A stretch of 64,000 nt of DNA, taken from positions 1 to 64,000 of the forward strand of contig NZ_QFFZ01000012.1 of the NCBI RefSeq assembly GCF_004369225.1, given 5' to 3'. The position numbers and the translations under genes were made by a program. The notes beneath the pieces were generated by a model. That model was not told the origin of the DNA. It saw only the letters and a list, made by a program, of their open reading frames with translations, and did no database searches. Origin of the DNA: Pelotomaculum propionicicum (GTDB taxonomy: Bacteria > Bacillota > Desulfotomaculia > Desulfotomaculales > Pelotomaculaceae). Positions 44,862 to 53,979 of this stretch are shown one piece after another. The stretch's first letter is position 1, and each line of letters begins with the position of its first letter.

Positions 44862-45290
44862 ATGAGTGACAAATACATTTTCCCAGCTGTATTTGACCCA
44901 TGTGAAGAAGGAGGTTTCAGTGTCACTTTCCCGGACCTTCCCGGCTGTATCACCGAAGGTGACACATTAGAAGAAGCTTTTACTATGGCCAGGGAGGCCC
45001 TTGAGCTCCACCTCTGGGGTATGGAGGAGGATAACGATCCCATTCCATGGCCTACTCCACCCAACAAGGTTCCGGTAACAGAAGGAGGTTTTACCAGTCT
45101 TATTGAAGCAATAATGCCGCCTATCCGAGATAAGATGGCTAATAAGGCTGTGAACAAAACCCTCACCCTTCCCAAGTGGCTTAACGACCTTGCAGAAAAG
45201 AGAAAGGTAAGCTGCTCACGCCTCCTTCAAGATGCCCTTAAAGATTATCTCGGTGTTAGGGACTATAGCCAAACAAAAAAGCAGCCTTAA
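44862..45290 (+). CDS. hicB: HicB antitoxin
   Basis: The 142-residue product has an N-terminal partially degraded RNase-H-like domain (YIFPAVFDPCEEGGFSVTFP, DLPGCITEGDTLEEA) that masks HicA. A C-terminal DNA-binding ribbon or helix part follows (LPKWLNDLAEKRKVSCSRLL). It would repress its own promoter through the tacacgtgt dyads. Confidence 0.9.
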   Translation: MSDKYIFPAVFDPCEEGGFSVTFPDLPGCITEGDTLEEAFTMAREALELHLWGMEEDNDPIPWPTPPNKVPVTEGGFTSLIEAIMPPIRDKMANKAVNKTLTLPKWLNDLAEKRKVSCSRLLQDALKDYLGVRDYSQTKKQP

Positions 45291-45306
45291 AAAGGGCTGC
45301 TTTTTT
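45275..45306 (+). terminator. Terminator of hicAB
   Basis: agcagcc / gggctgct stem overlapping the last hicB codons, followed by TTTTTT. Confidence 0.85.
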
Positions 45307-45335
45307 CTGGTTATTCGAGCCGCTGGTTTTTATGG

Positions 45336-45485
45336 CCGGCGGCTCTCCTGTGCTGCCTTTACTCCTCCTGCCGCCGCTCACCGGCTACCGCTTCGGCCAA
45401 CCTGGCGATGCTGGAGGTCAGCGCCTCCAGCTTACTCTCGATGCGCACCAGCAGGTACGCGGCCACGGCCATGGGAAAACCTACA
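45336..45485 (-). repeat. 150-bp exact duplicate of the yvrJ 3' part
   Basis: The sequence from ccggcggctctcctgtgctg to gggaaaacctaca is the same base for base as 55507-55656. It covers the stop and all but the first ten codons of yvrJ, without start codon. Identity of non-coding flanks as well as coding bases implies recent copying. Confidence 0.9.
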
Positions 45486-45539
45486 GCCTCATCAGAGACA
45501 AATTTTTACTGGCATGATACTTGCTTTGAATAAAATAAA

Positions 45540-45642
45540 AGAGACCCAGCTTGTGCTGGTGTCATCGTTAAATGGAAATTCACCCATTACGGCAAATGAA
45601 TTCTCACCCAAGCCCCCTGGAGGATGAGGCCATCGGGTCTCT
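45540..45642. mobile_element. IS21-type end remnant between hairpin arms
   Basis: Reading the minus strand, gggtgagaattcatttgcc and gggtgaatttccatttaacg are tandem tip motifs ended by gatgaca, the same architecture as the element at 1-121 with different sequence. The tip ends at 45560. It sits between agagaccc (45540-45547) and gggtctct (45635-45642), which together form an inverted repeat. Confidence 0.45.
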
Positions 45643-45720
45643 AATCCATGCTCCCGTACAAGGGGCGGCATCGGTTAGCATAGTTTATCATCCTTTTTTT
45701 TAAGTAAAACAAGATGGAAG

Positions 45721-45764
45721 TTAGCCTGCTTTGGACAATTTAACTAGTCTCCAAAGCAGGCTAA
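45721..45764. terminator. Bidirectional terminator
   Basis: A perfect 15-bp stem (45721-45735 with 45750-45764) with a 14-nt loop. It lies behind the SLC13 permease (minus strand). Confidence 0.8.
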
Positions 45765-45837
45765 AGAAATAGTGCAATAAAATATAATGTTCAATTTAAG
45801 ATATTAATCGTATTATTTGGGATTTACTGCTATTTTC

Positions 45838-47328
45838 TTAGACCAGCAAGGCTAATGGGATTGAGAGCAACAGTATAATCCAACCGACTGCAAGAGTTAC
45901 CCAGGTGAAACTATAAGTAAGCTTATTAGACGCCCATTCATTAAGGTATATCAGAGCGGTTCCTGCAGAAGCTGCCGGTGATCCGAGTGCCATATTACAG
46001 GCGTAAACCAGCAATATGACTATTATTGCCGGGTCAACCCCCAATATTACGGAAAACTTATAGAATAACGGGGTAAACATGACTACCAGGACTGTATTGT
46101 GTGCAACCTGGGTCAGGCAATTTATTGTTATAAGCGTAAAGGCACAAAAAACAAAGGGACTCATACCTGCCAGATAAGGAGTCATATAATCCATAATATA
46201 TTTCATAATACCTATCTTATCCGCACCCATTGCATCTGCTACCGGCAAACAAGCTGCGAGCATAACAATTGCATTCCAGCTTATACCACCAGAATTCGCC
46301 AATTTATCTAAATCAAACAGCGGCTTCTTATTTAACCTGCTGATTGTCAGGGCTATAATAAGAACAATTATGGAACCGCTCATACCATAATTGGTTAATA
46401 ACTTGGTAATATACCATGCCTTCGGCATAACACTGGGCAGACACATCAGCAATATGAATACGGCAAGTGAATAGACTCCTATCTTTTCCTGTAAGGATAA
46501 TTCAGCTTCCCGATGTTCTGCATACTGCTCTTCGGTAACGTTCATTAATTTGCTGACGTCGGCTTTAAATACATACTTCATTATTAAGACAACCAAAAAG
46601 ACAGAAGTAAGAAGAGTTACCGGCAGCATATAGGCCATGTAGCGGAAGAAGTCTATTGAAACAGCGCCCTGGGAAGCACTGGCGAGAAGCCCCATGGCCA
46701 ATGCCTGAGCGGATTTGATCGGCAGCGCGAGATAGCCGCCCGTTGCAGCGATACCGACAGCTATAACCATTAATGCAGGAAATTTATTGCCCTTTTTATA
46801 ACCAACTTCATTACAAATCTGATAGGTGATATTCCACATAAGAATCAAGGCTGGATATATATAGGTCATGACTGTAATGCAATATGCAGCCAGCATTAAC
46901 ATCAGGACTAATCTCCAGGGGTGATTGACAACAAATTTCCTGCTGAGAAACCAGTAGGCAGCCTTGTTGCACAATCCTGTGTCCGTCAAGTAGGCTGCGT
47001 AAATAAACATTAGGGTAACAAATACCGTAATATTATTACCGAATCCCTTGGCGATAACATCAGCAAGGCTACAATAACCTGACATGCTTAAAGCGATGAT
47101 TGCAACCAGGCTGGTCCAAACAAAGCTCAAGACTACCCATCCGTAGAGCAAGCCAATAAAAATTCCTAAGATCTTCATTGCCGTTGGAGTTAGGGGCCCA
47201 ATAGGGGGCAAATAACCGAAGCCAAATACTATTAGAAAGAAAACAATTACTTTACACCAATAAATAAGCGTTTCCCGTAGGGATGCTGACGATTCTTGAT
47301 TCGTTAGAGGGGTATCTGAAGCAGTCAT
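45838..47328 (-). CDS. SLC13/DASS-family anion permease, copy 1
   Basis: A 496-residue sodium- or proton-coupled transporter of di- or tricarboxylates or related anions. ATG 47328 follows GGGAGG by 12 nt. About 12-14 transmembrane helices; SCLADVIAKGFGN-like and NCLTQVAHNTVLVVMFTPLF and LGSPAASAGTALI text match the two SNT-like signature regions of the family (asparagine/threonine in a helix break). It is the last gene of a unit with two enoate reductases and lies far from the other permease of the same family. Confidence 0.88.
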   Translation of the reverse strand: MTASDTPLTNQESSASLRETLIYWCKVIVFFLIVFGFGYLPPIGPLTPTAMKILGIFIGLLYGWVVLSFVWTSLVAIIALSMSGYCSLADVIAKGFGNNITVFVTLMFIYAAYLTDTGLCNKAAYWFLSRKFVVNHPWRLVLMLMLAAYCITVMTYIYPALILMWNITYQICNEVGYKKGNKFPALMVIAVGIAATGGYLALPIKSAQALAMGLLASASQGAVSIDFFRYMAYMLPVTLLTSVFLVVLIMKYVFKADVSKLMNVTEEQYAEHREAELSLQEKIGVYSLAVFILLMCLPSVMPKAWYITKLLTNYGMSGSIIVLIIALTISRLNKKPLFDLDKLANSGGISWNAIVMLAACLPVADAMGADKIGIMKYIMDYMTPYLAGMSPFVFCAFTLITINCLTQVAHNTVLVVMFTPLFYKFSVILGVDPAIIVILLVYACNMALGSPAASAGTALIYLNEWASNKLTYSFTWVTLAVGWIILLLSIPLALLV

Positions 47329-47519
47329 TCTATCTTTACGCCTCCCTCGTATAATAGATTTAGAACCACCGGACAGCCACAATTCCAATTAAGGAAAGCC
47401 CTAAACAACTGTTACCAGGCCATCCAAGGAGGGCTATTGTTTTTTCACCCCCATTTTGATGTAGGGTAAGAATTTTTGATAATACTTAAACTTAACTGAT
47501 AACTAACAGCATTTCTGCT

Positions 47520-47930
47520 TAACAAGTGAAAATAACTGTTTTTTGTGGCTACCAAAAGGCCTGTAATCGATTGAAGTGGCGCTTCCCCAATATCGCCGGC
47601 AGCAAGCGCTCTAAATCACGGGGGCTCTGTGATTCGCCGTGCTCACCGTCCACCTGCGGCGGTACGGTATACACAAAGCCCCATGATGATTTGCGCTGTT
47701 TGCCCCTAATCCCCGTAATTCCAAGGCCTGGAGAAACGTTTACAAGCTGCGATCCGGCTCGGAACGTTCCAACAGCCGAAGAAAAAGGTTTATAAGTTGG
47801 AGCATTGCCGGTCAAAGGCCCTAAGGCCTGGTATTGGCGAGCCCATTTCGATGCCAAAAATCAACATTTGGACGCTTGGGTGGAGCAATCTTTAAAAAAT
47901 GGTTTCGATATCTGGTCTAACTAGTTTCAT
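47520..47930 (+). mobile_element. Decayed DDE transposase, 3' part
   Basis: In two plus-strand frames the text reads NSKAWRNVYKLRSGSERSNS, then WRAHFDAKNQHLDAWVEQSL and stop at about 47923. The YKLRxxxERxNSRxK block is the final catalytic Glu region of IS4/IS1182-like transposases. Frameshifts and stops are present upstream. A 102-codon open frame on the opposite strand is taken as a shadow. Confidence 0.5.
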
Positions 47931-47997
47931 AATTTACCAAACAGGGTGAATCATAAATTACGTAAAAACCTTTTCCGCTTTACACAATTCATCGATA

Positions 47998-49986
47998 TTA
48001 CAAAGTTAAACCCGCATCAAAACCTGTATGAACGGCATGTACAATACTGGAAGCCTTTACACAGTCACCAACATTAATAACATCAAATGCAATGTCAATA
48101 AATTTATCCCGTTCTTCTGCCAAAGATTTCGTACCAACACAAATAATAACAGTATCTGCCTCAATAAACTGCTTGCCATCTGCGTTTTCCACATAAGCAC
48201 CCTTGTCAGTGATTTCCACGCAAGTCGTGTCAACCTTTGTAACGACATTTTTTTCCTGCATTACCTCGATATAAGAAATTCTTTCTGTCAGCTGAGCCTT
48301 TGGTGCGATGAAATGACCCATTTCAACAATAGTGCATTCATGATCCAGGCTGCTCAAGTGGATGGACAATTCAACACCGATATCGCCGCCACCGATGATC
48401 AGAACTTTTTTACCTACTTTGTCCTCATTGCCAAATACATCAAAAGACATGGTGGCTTTTTCCACACCCGGAATATTAGGTACAATTTGCTCCGCTCCCA
48501 CCGCTACGATAACCGCATCAGGATCCAAGTCATCAATCATTTCCGGTGTAGCGAGAGTATTCATCATCACAATAATATTTTGACGTTTTTTAACTTGACG
48601 TTCCAGGTACTCATGGAAGAGTTTCATTTCTTTCTTAAATGACATCACGTCAGATAACAATGCCTGACCACCCAGTTTGTCAGTTTTTTCGTACAGCACT
48701 ACATTATGACCTCTATCCGCACAACTAATGGCTGCTTGCATACCTGCAACACCGCCGCCAATTATAGCGACTTTTTTTACGCGTTCAGCAGGTGGGAACC
48801 GTTTCTTGGATGCGCTTTGGAATGCCAGCGGGTTCGTTGCACAATGACGATCGTAACTTGGGGCGCCGAGCAGATGCAGTTCTGTAGTCAACGCTTCTCT
48901 TCTCCCGTGGTCCATGCAATAGTTGCAGCGCAAACATGGACGAATGTCGTCTTCGCGACCTTCCTTGGCTTTTTTGATGATTTCCGGATCAGCCATAGCA
49001 GCGCGAGCCATCAATATATAGTCGGCCTGTCCTTTGGCCAGTATTTCTTCTGCGATTTCCGGATTATATACCGCGCCTACAACCCCAATAGGAATCTTTA
49101 CACCGGCCTTTTTCACTATTTCACTTGCATAGGCATTATGCGCCATAGGGAAGAAATTACTAGGATGCTGTTTTGGTCTTGCCATTGCGTCCAAACGGTT
49201 GCCACAGGTGATATGGATCATATCCACATAATCCTGAAAAATCAAACACTGCTGTGCGCAATCTTCCGGCAGAATGCCGCCCGACAATTCATCGTTGCCA
49301 TTCAAACGTAATTCAATAAGCAAATCATCACCAATAGCTTCACGGATAGCTTTAATCACCTTTAATGGAAAACGACAACGGTTTTCCACGCTGCCGCCAA
49401 ATTCATCTGTTCGATGATTGGTGAGCGGAGACAGGAAATCGTTGAACAACCAGCCATGGCCCATATGCAACAATATACCGTCAAATTTGGCGGTTTTGCA
49501 CCATTTAGCATACTGAGCAAAAAGCCTGCAGATTTCTTCCATGTCCTCAAGATTAGCCGCTTTCACTTCATGACCATTTGAAATACGGTTATCAGCTCCT
49601 AATCTAGGATATCCCTCCAGGTTAACGAAAGGGCCACAATGAAGCAATTCTGCAAATGTCAGACCTTTATACGCATGAACAGAACGCTGCAGCAATTGAA
49701 AGTTCATCTGATTGCATGTTTTTGGATTGACATTAAACATATGTTCATGTCCGCCGTCAATAGGAACTTCCATAGGAAGACATACAGAAGCAAATCCACC
49801 GCGGATATAATTCATACAAGTATCAATACCATAATTGTTGATTCGCCCATCACTATCTTCGCCGCCGCCGGTGGCGATGGAGCCAATTGGAGCTACCAAA
49901 GCCCGGTTTCTAAAAACTACTTTATTTTTACCGACGACCATTGGTTCGAATAAATGCGGGTACTTTTCTTTATAAACAGGTTTCAC
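47998..49986 (-). CDS. Enoate-reductase-type flavoprotein (OYE + 4Fe-4S + FAD), copy 1
   Basis: Reduces an activated C=C bond of a 2-enoate or related substrate. GTG 49986 (AAGGAGG 8 nt before) gives 662 residues. Domains: FMN TIM barrel (1-365; LLHMGHGWLFNDFLSP, FGGSVENRCRFPLKV), a 4Fe-4S motif CLRCNYCMDHG then a fourth Cys in DRHCATNP, and FAD/NAD(P) Rossmann domains (VAIIGGGVAGMQAA; VLIIGGGDIGVELS). Domain order matches 2-enoate reductase, 2,4-dienoyl-CoA reductase and bile-acid BaiCD/BaiH. It sits 32 bp behind its paralogue. The two permeases suggest a carboxylate substrate. Confidence 0.9.
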   Translation of the reverse strand: MKPVYKEKYPHLFEPMVVGKNKVVFRNRALVAPIGSIATGGGEDSDGRINNYGIDTCMNYIRGGFASVCLPMEVPIDGGHEHMFNVNPKTCNQMNFQLLQRSVHAYKGLTFAELLHCGPFVNLEGYPRLGADNRISNGHEVKAANLEDMEEICRLFAQYAKWCKTAKFDGILLHMGHGWLFNDFLSPLTNHRTDEFGGSVENRCRFPLKVIKAIREAIGDDLLIELRLNGNDELSGGILPEDCAQQCLIFQDYVDMIHITCGNRLDAMARPKQHPSNFFPMAHNAYASEIVKKAGVKIPIGVVGAVYNPEIAEEILAKGQADYILMARAAMADPEIIKKAKEGREDDIRPCLRCNYCMDHGRREALTTELHLLGAPSYDRHCATNPLAFQSASKKRFPPAERVKKVAIIGGGVAGMQAAISCADRGHNVVLYEKTDKLGGQALLSDVMSFKKEMKLFHEYLERQVKKRQNIIVMMNTLATPEMIDDLDPDAVIVAVGAEQIVPNIPGVEKATMSFDVFGNEDKVGKKVLIIGGGDIGVELSIHLSSLDHECTIVEMGHFIAPKAQLTERISYIEVMQEKNVVTKVDTTCVEITDKGAYVENADGKQFIEADTVIICVGTKSLAEERDKFIDIAFDVINVGDCVKASSIVHAVHTGFDAGLTL

Positions 49987-50017
49987 TTTTGATTCCTCCT
50001 TCTTTGATCCAAAAAAA

Positions 50018-52009
50018 TTAGATCGTTGCCCCGGCGTTCCAACCAGTTTCAACCGCATTGACAATATCGGACGCCTTAATACAATCGCCTACGTTAATGA
50101 CATCAAAGGCTGCATTCTGGAATTTATCCCGTTCCTCAACCATACACCTGGTTCCGGCCGCGATAACTATGCTATCAGCTTCGATAAATTGTTTGCCGGA
50201 TTCATTTTCGATGAAAATGCCTTTATCAGTAATCTCCACACATTTAGTTTCAATATATGATTTTACGTTATTTTTTTCCATATATTCCATTGTATGCATT
50301 CTTTCACTGATCTGAGCACTGGCACATAAGAAGCTGCCCATCTCTACGACAACCACTTCATGGCCCAACCCGGCCAAATGAATGGATAATTCACAACCCA
50401 CACTGCCGCCGCCGACAATAGCCACTTTTTTACCTAGTTTATCTTCATGCCCGAAGACATCAAAAGCCATAATAGCATTATCCAAACCCGGGATCGGCGG
50501 TATGACCTGTTCAGCGCCTACCGCTACAATAACCACATCAAAATCAGCCTCTTCAATCAACTCCGGCGTAGCTGAAGTGTTCATCAAAACAATAACGCCC
50601 GCTTTTTTGACTTGTCTTTCCAAATATTCGTGAAATGCTTTCATTTCCTTCTTAAACCACATTACATCGGAAAGCAAAGCCTGACCGCCCAGTTTATCAC
50701 TTTTCTCATATAGTACAACTTTGTGTCCTCTTTCAGCTGCCGTTAGTGCAGCCTGCATACCCGCGATACCCCCGCCGATTACAGCCACTTTTTTGCTGCG
50801 CTCCGGCGCCGGGAATCTGCGTTTGGCCAAACCTTGACAACCTAGCGGATCAACCGCACAACGCCGGTCAAAAGTAGCGTCGTCTTGAATACGAACCTCT
50901 TTGGTAAGTGCGCCGCGCCTACCGCCGTCCAAACAATAATCACAACGCAGGCAGGGACGAATATCGTCCAAACGTCCTTCTCTAATCTTATTTACCCAAT
51001 TATTATCAGCAATCGCTTGTCTGGCTACCACAACATAGTCAGCTTTGCCTTCTGCCAGCAGCCTTTCCGCCAATTCCGGATCCTGGATACTGCCAACCAA
51101 GCCAATCGGAATTTTAACGCCGGCTTTCTTGATAATCTCGGCTGCGGCAGCATTATGAGCTGGTTCCATAAAATGAGTGGGATGCATTTTGGGACGGCTG
51201 GAAGCATCCAGACGAGTTCCGCAGGTAATGTGAATCATGTCAACAATATCTTCAAATATCAATGCCTGTTGAGCAGCATCTTCAGGCACAATGCCGCCTT
51301 CCATCATATCCGATCCATTAAGGCGCAGTTCTATCGTCAAATCGTCACCAATTGCCTTACGAATCCGTTCAATAACCATTCTCGGGAAGCGGCAACGGTT
51401 TTCTACGGAACCGCCGTATTTATCCGTTCTGTGGTTGATTAACGGAGATAAAAAATTGTTCATCAGCCAGCCATGGCCGTAGTGCAGTAAAATAGAATCA
51501 AAATTGGCCCGTTTGGTCAGAATAGCCGCATCTACATACATTTTAATTACATCTTCCATATCCTCTTCATTCATTTCTTTAACCTGATTGCCATTATAGA
51601 CAAAGGCACTGGCACTCATGATCGTACGGCCTGGCCCCGGCAGCATACAGCAGCCGGCATGATAAATTTCGCAAGATGACTTTGTCCCGTATGCATGTAC
51701 AGAACGCTGTAAAAAGTGCATACTCATAAAACCCATCACTTCTGCATCCAATGAGAATGCATTGGCATGGCCGCCATTTTTGGGAATTTCAATAGGCACA
51801 CAGATCGATGCGAAACCGCCCCGGGCAAAATTGGTGTAAAAATCAACTCCATAATCGTTGATACGGCCATTGGCTTCGGCCCCTCCGGCACTGCTGATGG
51901 ACGCCATTGGCGCCAGTAAAATACGGTTTTTGTAGACATCCTTCTTTTTCCCCACCACCATAGGCTCGAACAAATGAGGATATTTTTCCTTATAAAATTG
52001 TTTTGTCAT
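50018..52009 (-). CDS. Enoate-reductase-type flavoprotein, copy 2
   Basis: Paralogue of the preceding gene, 663 residues from ATG 52009 (AAGGGAG upstream). The FMN barrel has LLHYGHGWLMNNFLSPLINH and YGGSVENRCRFPRM, the cluster motif CLRCDYCLDGG plus DRRCAVDP, and dinucleotide loops VAVIGGGIAGMQAA and VAIVGGGSVGCELS. Two similar enzymes in tandem may form a heteromer or act on two related substrates. The gene is 61 bp behind the second permease, so permease and both reductases are probably co-transcribed. Confidence 0.9.
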   Translation of the reverse strand: MTKQFYKEKYPHLFEPMVVGKKKDVYKNRILLAPMASISSAGGAEANGRINDYGVDFYTNFARGGFASICVPIEIPKNGGHANAFSLDAEVMGFMSMHFLQRSVHAYGTKSSCEIYHAGCCMLPGPGRTIMSASAFVYNGNQVKEMNEEDMEDVIKMYVDAAILTKRANFDSILLHYGHGWLMNNFLSPLINHRTDKYGGSVENRCRFPRMVIERIRKAIGDDLTIELRLNGSDMMEGGIVPEDAAQQALIFEDIVDMIHITCGTRLDASSRPKMHPTHFMEPAHNAAAAEIIKKAGVKIPIGLVGSIQDPELAERLLAEGKADYVVVARQAIADNNWVNKIREGRLDDIRPCLRCDYCLDGGRRGALTKEVRIQDDATFDRRCAVDPLGCQGLAKRRFPAPERSKKVAVIGGGIAGMQAALTAAERGHKVVLYEKSDKLGGQALLSDVMWFKKEMKAFHEYLERQVKKAGVIVLMNTSATPELIEEADFDVVIVAVGAEQVIPPIPGLDNAIMAFDVFGHEDKLGKKVAIVGGGSVGCELSIHLAGLGHEVVVVEMGSFLCASAQISERMHTMEYMEKNNVKSYIETKCVEITDKGIFIENESGKQFIEADSIVIAAGTRCMVEERDKFQNAAFDVINVGDCIKASDIVNAVETGWNAGATI

Positions 52010-52070
52010 CTTGATACTCCCTTAATTCATTTTTTAATTCTACGTGGTTTCTTTTTAGCAGATTAATTCT

Positions 52071-53528
52071 TTAAAACAACAGGCCACCAAGTGGATAGCA
52101 AATCAACAATATAAGCACTACATTATAAAGACTGAATGTTAGTCCCAATTTATATGCGGTTATGCCGGGCACCCATTCAGAGTCCCCGTGAATAATCGCA
52201 GCCGGAGTACTTGCCGGGGGTGTAATCAGCCCAATATTGGCGGCAAACAGCATACATATAACCATTGCCTGATCGTTAAGGCCCACAGCCGTACCTATAG
52301 CGTAAATAATCGGAGTCAATAATGCCGCTGTTGGTATATTATTCGCAAAATTGGTCAAGACACAAGAAATAAGCGCAATCAGACAAACAAACACAATAGC
52401 GCTCTTTCCGCTGACTATCGGGGTGAGGACCAGTACCAGCCAGGCAGATATACCCGTTTGCTTCGATGAAATTGCTCCGGCAATCGTAAGCGCTGCTGCT
52501 AAAATGAAAAGAATTGACCAGGTTACATTTTTCGAAAACAGCTGCGGTATCGTCGGCCTGCTTACAATTTTCATAGCCGCCCAAAGCACCACACTAATTG
52601 CCATAATACCCGTGTTGCCTATGTTGTTAAGTGTTTTAGTAATATCCCATGTCTTGGGGGCAATAGTTGGAAATAGCATACAAAATACCACCAAAATAAA
52701 ATAGCCGATAATAAATTTCTGATAACCCGTTAAAGGAGGTGATTCCAACAGTGCATTTTTACTATTGACAATCTTGGATACGTCGGTTTTGAAGACAAAT
52801 TTCATTAAAGCCAGAGTACCGATTATAGCACCAATTGTCATCGCCACAACAATTAAAAAGTAAGGGCTATACGGAATAGTCGTGCCGGATATTGCCTGAT
52901 AATTGGCAAAGACAGCGGCCTGCAGTGGTTTAAAAGGCAGGAGCATATAGGCCGTGCTGCCCACAAACGCAACACCTACAAACATATGAATTGGCCATGA
53001 TTCCCCCGGTTTAATCCCATAAACTTCGCTGATACGTTTAATAATTGGAAACAATACCAAAACTGCTGCACTCATGGTAATCATCATAGATAAAACGACT
53101 ATTGCTAAAAGAACCATCAGGGTCAATACATAGGGGCGACCTTGGATAAATTTGCGACTGGTCATCCAAACGGCTATATATTCTGTCAAGCCAGCATTGT
53201 CGATAATATTGGTAAACGCAAAGAAGAATAATATCAACAGCACTGTACTGTTTCCAAAGCCTGCGGTAAAGGCTTCGGAAATCTTCATATACCCACTCAG
53301 TCCCAAAAAAACAAGGGCGGCGATACTAGGCCAAAAAAAATCGCCGACTACCAACCATCCATACAACATGCCCAAAAAGATCCCGATTACACTCATACCC
53401 ATTGGCGTCAGCGGGGCAGAAGCTGGAATAAATTTAAATCCAATCATCAGCGCTAATGCAATGCAACAATTAATTAAATAGACAGGAGATATATTAACTA
53501 ATCGTTCCGGTTTTGTGGCAATATTCAC
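52071..53528 (-). CDS. SLC13/DASS-family anion permease, copy 2
   Basis: A 485-residue membrane protein from GTG 53528 (GAGGG upstream; GTG 53543 also possible). It is paralogous to the permease at 45838 (shared: PLTPMGM, GMLYGWLVV, GFGNSTVL, LTNFANNIPTAALLTPI, GLITPPASTPAAII). About 12-14 helices. It heads the unit permease-reductase-reductase-permease. The duplicated permease could be an importer and an exchanger for substrate and reduced product, as in antiport-coupled anaerobic respiration; this is inference. Confidence 0.88.
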   Translation of the reverse strand: MNIATKPERLVNISPVYLINCCIALALMIGFKFIPASAPLTPMGMSVIGIFLGMLYGWLVVGDFFWPSIAALVFLGLSGYMKISEAFTAGFGNSTVLLILFFFAFTNIIDNAGLTEYIAVWMTSRKFIQGRPYVLTLMVLLAIVVLSMMITMSAAVLVLFPIIKRISEVYGIKPGESWPIHMFVGVAFVGSTAYMLLPFKPLQAAVFANYQAISGTTIPYSPYFLIVVAMTIGAIIGTLALMKFVFKTDVSKIVNSKNALLESPPLTGYQKFIIGYFILVVFCMLFPTIAPKTWDITKTLNNIGNTGIMAISVVLWAAMKIVSRPTIPQLFSKNVTWSILFILAAALTIAGAISSKQTGISAWLVLVLTPIVSGKSAIVFVCLIALISCVLTNFANNIPTAALLTPIIYAIGTAVGLNDQAMVICMLFAANIGLITPPASTPAAIIHGDSEWVPGITAYKLGLTFSLYNVVLILLICYPLGGLLF

Positions 53529-53587
53529 AATTACAGCCCTCACTTTTTATAAGATATTATTTTTCAAACGCGTTCAATTATTTACCC

Positions 53588-53685
53588 TGATTAACACTTC
53601 CCTAAATGTCTTGTATTGAACCCAATTAACACCTCCCCACATGTCTTGTATTGAACCCAATTAACACCTCCCCACATGTCTTGTA
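53588..53685. repeat. Three tandem 35-bp repeats before the permease/reductase unit
   Basis: The core aattaacacctccccacatg then tcttgta repeats with a 35-bp period (atgtc at 53606, 53641, 53676). Units two and three are identical; the first is diverged. Spacing is a little over three helical turns. It lies 60-160 bp before the permease start, facing a LysR gene. A regulator-binding array is one possibility. Confidence 0.7.
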
Positions 53686-53888
53686 GATTCTCGGCAACCC
53701 TAAAAGCACTTGTGCTAATCGATCAAAAAGTGGGTATATCTGGATCACTACCAGCTTCTCCGCAACTTTAGACAATATAAAACAAAGCTAGACCAAAAGT
53801 TCTTCACTTCGATAATACATAACTTCTCTCTTTCTGAATAATACATTATATAGGATACTAGATATCGGAAAACCCGATAATAAAATAA

Positions 53889-53923
53889 GCCGCTATATGA
53901 CATTCGTTCCATCACATAGCGGC
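53889..53923 (-). terminator. Terminator of the LysR gene
   Basis: gccgctatgtga / tcatatagcggc with a loop and, on the minus strand, ttattttatt behind it. Confidence 0.8.
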
Positions 53924-53979
53924 ATTGATATAAGCGATGTAAAATCTTAACAACAGTTCTCTAATAGCTCATTTTATGA

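Noticed and set aside
47549-47857. A 102-codon minus-strand protein
   Set aside because: It is opposite a decayed transposase block on the plus strand, has no ribosome site and no recognisable domain.
53588-53685. CRISPR array
   Set aside because: The three units are directly tandem with no unique spacers, and no cas gene is near.
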